This document shows, piece after piece, positions 25,130 through 30,732 of a stretch of 33,188 bases of DNA. The notes below the pieces were generated by a model, which worked only from the letters and a program-made list of their open reading frames with translations, was not told the DNA's origin and made no database searches. This stretch comes from Alphaproteobacteria bacterium. GTDB lineage: Bacteria; Pseudomonadota; Alphaproteobacteria; Rhizobiales; Hyphomicrobiaceae. A program made the position numbers and the translations under genes. The stretch covers positions 1-33,188 of the forward strand of contig JAHZKP010000021.1 of assembly GCA_022600345.1 (NCBI GenBank), read 5' to 3'. Numbering within the stretch: the stretch's first letter is position 1; each line of letters starts with the position of its first letter.

Positions 25130-25380
25130 CGGGTGTCGGAGTCTTATGATTCCACTGCCGGTTGTTGAGCGTGGGCAGGATTGTTGTCGCCTCCCGGTGT
25201 TCGCTGGACCATCGTTTTGCATACAAATCGCGGGCCTGAGGGGCATAGATCACGCAGTGGCATAATCGCATCAAGGGGGTTGGAAAACTGTGCGCGAGCG
25301 GTCTCCAAACTTGATCCGGAAACGCTGCACCGGTACGCCAGTAACTGGCTAGTGCCGAACAAGCATCAGGAGAATTTACT

Positions 25381-25515
25381 ATGCAGGGTGTTAAGGGGCT
25401 TATCGTTATTTCGGCTGTCGTCGCGGCTGTTGCTCTCGGCGCATGTCGTCGTGAGGTTCCACATACGCCGATGAAACTTGGTGCCGACGTTCCGGCTACC
25501 GAAGCTATTCGTTAA
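25381..25515 (+). CDS. micro-lipoprotein, tandem copy 1
   Basis: A 44-aa lipoprotein precursor. A short basic-hydrophobic signal (MQGVKGLIVISAVVAAVALG) ends in the lipobox LGAC with the lipidated Cys at residue 22, leaving a 23-residue mature peptide CRREVPHTPMKLGADVPAT plus EAIR. There is no Asp at +2, so the outer membrane is the expected destination. AGGAGA lies 9 bases before the ATG. The second copy, 45 bases downstream, has an identical 19-residue mature core encoded by mostly different codons, which is strong evidence that the gene is real. I do not recognise a family; it is not an entericidin or Lpp, as it has no C-terminal Lys. A UUCG-type hairpin (GGCC-TTCG-GGCC, 25521-25532) follows the stop. 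Confidence 0.85.
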   Translation: MQGVKGLIVISAVVAAVALGACRREVPHTPMKLGADVPATEAIR

Positions 25516-25520
25516 CGAAC

Positions 25521-25532
25521 GGCCTTCGGGCC
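25521..25532 (+). other. UUCG-type hairpin between the micro-lipoprotein genes
   Basis: GGCC-TTCG-GGCC, 5 bases after the first stop codon. Too short for a terminator and without a T-tract; it is more likely a stability or processing element. Confidence 0.4.
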
Positions 25533-25560
25533 ATGGACTCAAAACTAGGAGAATACCATC

Positions 25561-25689
25561 ATGAAGGGCGCAATTGTTATCGCCGCTGTTGTTACTGCTG
25601 TTGCTCTGGGCGCATGCCGCCGCGAAGTACCGCACACCCCAATGAAGCTTGGCGCAGATGTGCCTGCTACGGTTGAGGTTGCACGCTAA
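25561..25689 (+). CDS. micro-lipoprotein, tandem copy 2
   Basis: A 42-aa lipoprotein precursor, paralogue of the gene 45 bases upstream. The signal MKGAIVIAAVVTAVALG ends in lipobox LGAC with Cys at residue 19; the mature peptide is 24 residues, CRREVPHTPMKLGADVPAT plus VEVAR. The ATG has AGGAGA 10 bases upstream, nearly identical in form to copy 1. The two copies are identical over 19 residues from the Cys although 16 of the 19 codons differ by a silent change, so the peptide is under strong purifying selection. A strong terminator ends the pair, and pal follows. Function is unknown; an outer-membrane anchored small accessory of the Tol-Pal machinery is a reasonable guess from position. Confidence 0.87.
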   Translation: MKGAIVIAAVVTAVALGACRREVPHTPMKLGADVPATVEVAR

Positions 25690-25708
25690 GCCGTGACAAC
25701 ATCGCTTT

Positions 25709-25722
25709 CCTCGTTCGCGAGG
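25709..25722 (+). other. UUCG-type hairpin after micro-lipoprotein copy 2
   Basis: CCTCG-TTCG-CGAGG, 19 bases after the stop codon: a 5-bp stem with a stable tetraloop, upstream of the true terminator. Together with the similar hairpin after copy 1 it suggests protection of a short abundant mRNA. Confidence 0.45.
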
Positions 25723-25736
25723 CAAGAGACGTAAAG

Positions 25737-25779
25737 AACTGGATCGCCTCTGCGGATAGCTAGGTGGTCCAGTTTTTTT
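25737..25779 (+). terminator. strong intrinsic terminator after the micro-lipoproteins
   Basis: A 12-bp stem with wobble pairs (25737-25748 with 25763-25774), a 14-base loop and a run of seven T. It separates the lipoprotein pair from pal, so pal must have its own promoter. Confidence 0.85.
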
Positions 25780-25839
25780 GTGTCTGGAGCATCGTGGTTG
25801 GGAGAGGCCGGGGGGCTCTGGTGCTTAGGCGGTCTTCAT

Positions 25840-25884
25840 GGGTTTTGCGGGTTTGCCGGGTTTTACGGGTTTGATGGGTTTGAT
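25840..25884 (+). repeat. five tandem 9-base GGGTTT units
   Basis: Five units of exactly 9 bases, each starting GGGTTT (GGGTTTTGC, GGGTTTGCC, GGGTTTTAC, GGGTTTGAT, GGGTTTGAT). Five evenly spaced GGG runs give the plus strand G-quadruplex potential with 6-base loops. This lies between a terminator and pal. It may be a recent slippage array. Confidence 0.75.
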
Positions 25885-26075
25885 GCGGTGGGGTTATCAA
25901 CGACGCGTTGTGACAAAGTCACCTACCGGGGTTTACCAACAGCGTTGTTTTCGGTCACAATTTGGGCTGATCGGACCGGTAGACCGACATGAGTCGGGAT
26001 GAGTGATGTTTGCACAAGTCGTCTTGGGCGCTTGTGATTGGACGTCTCGATCAACCTACGGGATTTGTAGATTTT

Positions 26076-26123
26076 GCCGATATTCGGCGGTGCGCTGGAG
26101 CGCACAACGACCGTCTGTAGACG
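26076..26123 (+). promoter_or_regulatory. three consecutive short hairpins in the pal leader
   Basis: GCCGA-TAT-TCGGC (26076-26088), GTGCGCT-GG-AGCGCAC (26090-26105) and CGTCT-GT-AGACG (26112-26123), all perfect, lie end to end directly before the AAGGA site of pal. They could be leader structures affecting pal translation or mRNA stability, or protein-binding palindromes. Confidence 0.45.
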
Positions 26124-26136
26124 AGAAGGATGAGCC

Positions 26137-26655
26137 ATGAACAGCCCGTTGCGCCGATTTCGCTGGGTACACCTGCTCATTGTTACGTTGGCTGGTTTAA
26201 CGGTCACGGCATGCGCGAACAAAACGATGCAGCCCGATTCTGCCCAACTTGGGCCTGGCGGAGCTGCCGGTGGACCGGTCGTGCCAGGCACGCAGCGTGA
26301 CTTCAGTGTGAATGTCGGGGATATCGTCTACTTTACGACCGACAGCACGGACCTGACTGCGGAAGCGCGCCAAACGCTGCAAAAGCAGGTGCAGTGGTTG
26401 CGCCAGTATCCGCAGTTCACGATTACCATCGAAGGCCACGCCGACGAGCGTGGAACGCGTGAGTACAACATTGCACTTGGCGCACGGCGGGCCACTTCGG
26501 TTCGCAAGTTTCTCAGCCGCAATGGTGTCAACGCGCGGCGGATCCGCACGATCTCTTACGGCAAGGAACGGCCGGTTGCAGTTTGCGACGATATCTCGTG
26601 TTGGTCACAGAACCGCCGGGCTCAAACGGTGCTGAACAGCCGTGTTGCCGGCTGA
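26137..26655 (+). CDS. pal: Pal, peptidoglycan-associated lipoprotein
   Basis: 172-aa outer-membrane lipoprotein. The signal ends in lipobox TVTAC (Cys at residue 26), then a Gly/Pro-rich linker, then an OmpA-like domain: VYFTTDSTDLTAEARQTLQK, EGHADERGTREYNIALGARRA and the C-terminal CWSQNRRAQTVL. The conserved Asp and Arg that bind meso-diaminopimelate are present (HADERG...LGARRA). It works with TolB to link the outer membrane to the wall and to draw it in at division. ATG 26137 has AAGGA 8 bases upstream. The upstream terminator makes it a separate transcription unit from tolB. Confidence 0.96.
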   Translation: MNSPLRRFRWVHLLIVTLAGLTVTACANKTMQPDSAQLGPGGAAGGPVVPGTQRDFSVNVGDIVYFTTDSTDLTAEARQTLQKQVQWLRQYPQFTITIEGHADERGTREYNIALGARRATSVRKFLSRNGVNARRIRTISYGKERPVAVCDDISCWSQNRRAQTVLNSRVAG

Positions 26656-26690
26656 CAACACTGGGCCGGTGCGCGAAGCTTTCCTGGTGG

Positions 26691-27341
26691 GTGCTGCTGG
26701 TGGCCGATCTGCTGACGAATTTCAATTCCGATCGGGCTCGCGCGTTATCGCTGCGGGCCCTTTTGGTGTCCGGGCTCGTGGTTGTTTTAGCCATTGGCGA
26801 TGGGCGCGAGATTTGGGCGCAAGCGGTCATCGATCGCGAGATCCTGGGGCCTGAGATCGAAGGCGCGGAACCACCGGCGGGCGAGCCGCGCCGGGCGGGC
26901 AATGTGGCACCGTCGGGGGGGTTGGCCGGTGGGCTGGCTGGCGACCGGGCAATTTTGAAGGGTATCGACCGGGTTGCAACGCAGACCCTGCGACTTGAGA
27001 TCGGCGACCGGGTCTTTTTCGCAGAAGGTAGTGCCGAACTGGGGGGCAAGGCCCGGGGCGTCTTGTTCCGGCAGGCGCAGTGGCTGCGGTCAATAAAGGG
27101 AAAAGTTGCGGTCATCGGGCACGCAGACGATGGCGGGGCTGGTGAAGGGGGACTGGCGGTGGATTTGGAGCTTTCGCTGCGCCGGGCGGAAGCTGTCAGG
27201 GGGCGGCTGATCGAAGAGGGTGTGGCGGAGAATAGGATTTCGGTCATAGCGATGGGACGGGATAAGCCGATTGCGCCGTGTCGTGACAAATTGTGCGGGG
27301 TGCAGAACCGCCGGGCCGTTACTGTCATTCTGGGTGAATGA
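26691..27341 (+). CDS. second OmpA-like protein downstream of pal
   Basis: About 216 aa if started at GTG 26691. A hydrophobic segment (LSLRALLVSGLVVVLAIGDG, then IWAQA, a plausible signal cleavage site) is followed by a linker with Gly-rich repeats (GGLAGGLAGDR) and a clear OmpA-like domain: DRVFFAEGSAELGGKARGVL, VIGHADDGGAG, LELSLRRAEAVRGRLIEEG, and CRDKLCGVQNRRAVTVIL. It resembles Pal but has no lipobox cysteine, and the loop after HAD is shortened. No in-frame ATG is present after the pal stop; GTG 26700 or a start overlapping pal (ATG 26583) are alternatives. It looks like an old tandem duplicate of pal with a periplasmic or membrane-anchored form. Co-transcription with pal is likely. 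Confidence 0.75.
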   Translation: MLLVADLLTNFNSDRARALSLRALLVSGLVVVLAIGDGREIWAQAVIDREILGPEIEGAEPPAGEPRRAGNVAPSGGLAGGLAGDRAILKGIDRVATQTLRLEIGDRVFFAEGSAELGGKARGVLFRQAQWLRSIKGKVAVIGHADDGGAGEGGLAVDLELSLRRAEAVRGRLIEEGVAENRISVIAMGRDKPIAPCRDKLCGVQNRRAVTVILGE

Positions 27342-27616
27342 CGGGCTGGTGCCGGCAGGTCGATCACGGGACCTTCTGACCGCGATTGGCCATGCCTGAT
27401 TGCCACAGCCGATGGCAAGATGATGAGGTGGGCGCTGCGAAAAGACTGGGATCGGTGTATGGTCCTCATTCAAGATAATTTCGATTTGTAGCGCGGCCGC
27501 ATGAGGCTGGCTGCGTGAATCTGTTTTGCGGGAATTCACTTTCACGGCCAGGGTGATGGACACAAAGTCCGCTTCTCCGGTATCAGGCGCCAGCGGAACA
27601 TTTGCACCAGGGCAAT

Positions 27617-28573
27617 ATGAAGATGGGCATAACGATGAAATACGGATTAAGCGTTGCTGGTGGATGTCGCGCCGTTGCAGCAATTGCCGTTTGCGCGGCG
27701 GGGGTCTTGGCCGTTTCGCTGCCGGCGTGGGCTGCCGATAGTGCAGCCTTGGCAAAGCGGGTGCAGCAACTTGAAGAACAACTCGTCGATATGCAGGTCG
27801 TTATCGGGACGCTTGAGACGATGAACTCGGGAGGTGGGGTTGGACCGGCTCCTGCGGCGGGCTATGGGCCGGTCGGTGCTCCGGCATATGGTGGCGGTGG
27901 CGCGGACAGTGCGCGCCTTGATGGCATGGAGACGCAGATCCGGGCGCTGACCGCGCAAATCGAGCAGTTGTCGCGCGAGGTGCGCTCCATATCGGCGGGG
28001 CGGCGGGGTTCTATCGACCGGGGCGGGCCGTCTTATGCAGCGGCACCCCAGGTGGCCGGAACCCAGCAGCGGGCCAATGATGCAGCGACGACATATGGCG
28101 GGTTCGGTTCAACGACGGTAACACGCGGTGCCGAAGACGGTATCGGCGGGTTCTTGTCTCGCGATGGCGGCGGAGCCGGTGTCGGGGGCGGTGACCCCAA
28201 GCAGGCTTACGAGCAGGCCTATGGCTATCTGCTGCAGGAGGACTACGGGGCGGCCGAGACGGCGTTCAAGAATTTCCTGGTGCGCTATCCCAATCATGGT
28301 CTGGCGGGTAATGCGCAGTATTGGCTGGGTGAATCCCACTATGTGCGCGGTGAGTATAAGCCAGCGGCATCGGCCTTCCTGGAGGGGTATGAGAAGTACC
28401 GCAAGAATGCCAAGGCGCCCGACAGCCTGTTGAAGCTTGCAATGTCGCTCGACCGGCTGGGGCAGCGGGATGCGGCCTGTTCCTCGTATTCCGAGCTGGC
28501 TTCCCGGTATCCGAATGCGCCGCCGCATGTGAAGCGGCGGGCGCAGTCGGAGCGGCGCCGGGCTGGGTGTTGA
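27617..28573 (+). CDS. cpoB: CpoB (YbgF), Tol-Pal coordinator with C-terminal TPR domain
   Basis: 318-aa periplasmic protein. A signal peptide (AAGVLAVSLPAWAADS) leads into a trimerising coiled coil (ALAKRVQQLEEQLVDMQ and onward), a long Gly/Ala/Pro-rich linker (about 70-195), and a C-terminal TPR domain with the typical AYEQAYGYLLQEDYGAAE, FLVRYPNHGLAGNAQYWLGE and SLDRLGQRDAACSSYSELA. CpoB couples cell-wall synthesis with outer-membrane constriction via TolA and PBP1B. ATG 27617 is preferred, with AGGG 5 bases upstream; ATG 27635 is also possible. A TTG at 27602 is an earlier option. Confidence 0.92.
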   Translation: MKMGITMKYGLSVAGGCRAVAAIAVCAAGVLAVSLPAWAADSAALAKRVQQLEEQLVDMQVVIGTLETMNSGGGVGPAPAAGYGPVGAPAYGGGGADSARLDGMETQIRALTAQIEQLSREVRSISAGRRGSIDRGGPSYAAAPQVAGTQQRANDAATTYGGFGSTTVTRGAEDGIGGFLSRDGGGAGVGGGDPKQAYEQAYGYLLQEDYGAAETAFKNFLVRYPNHGLAGNAQYWLGESHYVRGEYKPAASAFLEGYEKYRKNAKAPDSLLKLAMSLDRLGQRDAACSSYSELASRYPNAPPHVKRRAQSERRRAGC

Positions 28574-28719
28574 TGTGGCTGAATAGCCAGGGCTAACGGG
28601 TTGATTGCATTTGACCCTGGACGATAAATTCGTCATCCCCACGTCGATGGAGATCCAAGCACGGCGCGTTGAATTGGGCCGGGTGATTTTCGAATGTGAA
28701 AGCCGCTGGATGGTGGATA

Positions 28720-28830
28720 TGTCTGCCCCTCACTGACTTCGTCCAGTGACTGTCCTTCACCTCCCTTTGCAGGCGGCTGCCCCTCACCCCAACCCTCTCC
28801 CCGTAAAGGACGGGGAGAGGGGGTATCTCG
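28720..28830. repeat. dispersed palindromic repeat before tilS
   Basis: CTGCCCCTCACCCCAACCC leads into a perfect 12-bp stem CCCTCTCCCCGT/ACGGGGAGAGGG (28793-28804 and 28810-28821) with a 5-base loop. It is a second copy of the element at 17191-17236; the phrase TGTCTGCCCCTCAC also recurs at 28719-28732. An open frame through the repeat reads as PHPNPLPVKDGERG, a phrase known from such elements and not a real protein part. Confidence 0.8.
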
Positions 28831-28838
28831 GTGTCTTC

Positions 28839-30431
28839 ATGAATAGCCTCTCAGACGACGATAGCGCCCGGCCGATTTCGGATGACGAGCGGGACCGGCT
28901 GCTGAAGCCGCTTAGCGGGGTTCCATTGGCGCTTTGTGTGTCGGGTGGTGCCGACAGCATGGCGCTGATGCATCTGGTGGCTGAGTGGGCTGCGGCAGGG
29001 AACCACGCGGGGGCACGCAGTTTTTCCAGGCCTTACCGCCCTGTCATCCGTCGTGATCCGCGCCCGGTTCTCCTGCCCACTGTAAGGTGGCTTAAGGGCA
29101 ATGGATCAGGAGAGAGGCTGGAGCAGGCTGGTGGGCCACCGCCGATTGTGGTTTTGAGCGTTGATCACGGATTGCGATCCGAGGCTGCGGCTGAGACGAG
29201 ATTTGTGGCTGAAGAGGCAGCGAAGCTGGGGCTGCCGCATCAAGCGTTGAGGGCTGATGAGCCGCCGCCTGACACCGGTATCCAGGAATGGGCCCGCAAT
29301 CTTCGCCATCGCTTGATTTTGGAATTGCTCGATGCCGAAGCCTGGCAGCTTCTCGATCTGGGTGTTGAGGCGCGCTGTGGTATTGGCCGCGTCTTGGTAA
29401 TGGCGCATCATCTGGATGATCAGGCCGAGACGGTGTTGATGCGGCTTGCACGTGGCAGTGGCCTTGCGGGTCTGGGGGGGATGCGCCCCGAACAGGTGTT
29501 GAGCCTGCCTGCCAACCACAAGCGGGACTATGCAATTTCCAGGACCCTGCGACGGCCTTTTTTGTCCGTCCCTAAGGCCCGGCTCGTTTCGAGCCTGGAT
29601 GCGTGCGCAATTGGTTGGAAGAGCGATCCCAGCAATGATGATGCGAGCTATGAGCGTGTCCGGGTTCGTCAGGCCTTGGACGAAATGGAAAGCCTCGGCC
29701 TCAAACGTGAAATGATCGCGCTCAGCGCCCGCCGCCTGAGGGATGCCGACACCGCGCTGAAGCGACTAGCCAATCAATGGGAAAGCGGGAAGGTCGACTG
29801 GGGTGGCGGCCTGCACGGGTCTGTCCGTTTGCGCCGCCTGTGCCGTGAGGGCGAGCGATATCTGGGTGTAGGTTTGTTTGAGAGGGTGTTGAGGGCATTC
29901 GGCGGGGCGGCGCGGCCGGCGAGTTTGGCTCAGGTGGAAGGGCTATTTGCGAAGTGCATGGCTGGCGACTGCCGGGCGGTTCTCGAGACCGGCGGTCTGA
30001 CAATGGGTGGGTGCCGCATTGAGTTTCTGGTGCAAAAAGACGAACCGGTGATGAGGGTTTACCGGGAAGGCGGCGGAGTTAACCTTGGAGAGATAGAGTT
30101 GGCGCCCGGCCAGGAGGTCTCCTGGGATGGAGGGCGTTTTAAGGTTGCCTCGGCCAATTCAAACGGCAACCCGGTCACGGTGGCGGCTATTGGGGCGCAT
30201 GGCTGGGCGAAACTGAAGATGGACATTGTCGGGCTGAAATCGAGGAAGCCATCGCTGCCGGCAGCCGCGATGGCGACGCTTCCGGCGATCTGGAGTGGTG
30301 ACACGATTGTTGCCGTTCCGTTCTTCGATAACTACTTTCGCTCGAATCAAGTGATGGAAAAGGCCATCTTAACGGGGATTGGCCAGGATATTGGCTCTCC
30401 TCAGTTTACGGCGGGATTCAGCAACTTCTGA
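28839..30431 (+). CDS. tilS: tRNA(Ile)-lysidine synthase TilS
   Basis: 530-aa ATP-dependent enzyme that changes C34 of the CAU-anticodon tRNA to lysidine so it reads AUA codons. PP-loop VSGGADSMALMHL at residues 34-46, then LSVDHGLRSEAA at about 106-117 and VMAHHLDDQAETVLMRLARGSG near 188-209 are the core N-type ATP pyrophosphatase motifs. About 45 residues (roughly 53-101, basic and Pro/Arg-rich) are inserted between the P-loop helix and VDHGLR compared with the family layout. The ATG at 28839 is chosen because the earlier in-frame start (28746) would run through a palindromic repeat. Longer than E. coli TilS (432 aa). It sits between cpoB and ftsH as in most alphaproteobacteria. Confidence 0.9.
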   Translation: MNSLSDDDSARPISDDERDRLLKPLSGVPLALCVSGGADSMALMHLVAEWAAAGNHAGARSFSRPYRPVIRRDPRPVLLPTVRWLKGNGSGERLEQAGGPPPIVVLSVDHGLRSEAAAETRFVAEEAAKLGLPHQALRADEPPPDTGIQEWARNLRHRLILELLDAEAWQLLDLGVEARCGIGRVLVMAHHLDDQAETVLMRLARGSGLAGLGGMRPEQVLSLPANHKRDYAISRTLRRPFLSVPKARLVSSLDACAIGWKSDPSNDDASYERVRVRQALDEMESLGLKREMIALSARRLRDADTALKRLANQWESGKVDWGGGLHGSVRLRRLCREGERYLGVGLFERVLRAFGGAARPASLAQVEGLFAKCMAGDCRAVLETGGLTMGGCRIEFLVQKDEPVMRVYREGGGVNLGEIELAPGQEVSWDGGRFKVASANSNGNPVTVAAIGAHGWAKLKMDIVGLKSRKPSLPAAAMATLPAIWSGDTIVAVPFFDNYFRSNQVMEKAILTGIGQDIGSPQFTAGFSNF

Positions 30432-30470
30432 TCCGATTGATGGATGTCTTTTTATTTTGAGAGCCAATAT
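30388..30470. repeat. 12-bp inverted repeat spanning the tilS stop
   Basis: ATATTGGCTCTC at 30388-30399 inside tilS and GAGAGCCAATAT at 30459-30470 after it are perfect inverted copies 59 bases apart. The arrangement may form a 3' mRNA structure or be a protein site. No T-run follows directly, so classical termination is unlikely. Confidence 0.5.
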
Positions 30471-30732
30471 TGATTGGGTCCAAAACCGGCCGGCTGGTCT
30501 GACCCTACGCGCGATATGCGGTTGGTGAGTATCGTGCCGTTAAACGTTAATTCAGGGTTACGGTTGAGAAAGGGCTGGCGTGGTAGGGTTCTTGCGAAGG
30601 TTTGATGCCCACTGCAACTTGGCAAAGCCATAGTCGATGCCTATCTTAAGCACCAGTTATCTTCCGCCGTGCGCCCGAACAGGACTGCGGTGCGGTTTTT
30701 CCGCCCGCGTTATCGGGCTTTGAGGGACTGAA
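30432..30732. other. tilS-ftsH intergenic region with ftsH promoter
   Basis: 301 bases without a gene. It holds the right arm of the tilS inverted repeat, a near-match CtrA-type site TTAA-N7-TTAC at 30547-30561, and a possible heat-shock promoter at 30618-30646. Confidence 0.5.
30618..30646 (+). promoter_or_regulatory. candidate RpoH-type promoter of ftsH
   Basis: CTTGGC (30618-30623) and CCTATCT (30640-30646), separated by 16 bases, fit the alphaproteobacterial sigma-32 pattern (CTTG ... CYTATNT) well. The site is about 87 bases upstream of the ftsH ATG. ftsH is a classic heat-shock gene, which supports the reading. Confidence 0.4.

Larger units (their letters stand above)
25780..26136. other. 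pal upstream region
   Basis: 357 bases with no credible gene; an open frame here merely reads the 9-base repeat as GF-rich peptide. It holds a 9-base tandem repeat (25840-25884), presumably the pal promoter after the terminator, and three consecutive perfect hairpins (26076-26123) directly before the pal ribosome binding site. Confidence 0.55.

Noticed and set aside
25840-25884. CRISPR-like array
   Set aside because: The units are 9 bases and contiguous, with no spacers and no cas genes nearby.
25780-25992. 70-codon frame with GF-rich repeats
   Set aside because: The repeated GFx residues come from the 9-base tandem repeat, and there is no ribosome binding site or domain.
28746-28838. N-terminal extension of tilS
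   Set aside because: These codons read through a dispersed palindromic repeat and do not resemble TilS; the ATG at 28839 places the PP-loop correctly.
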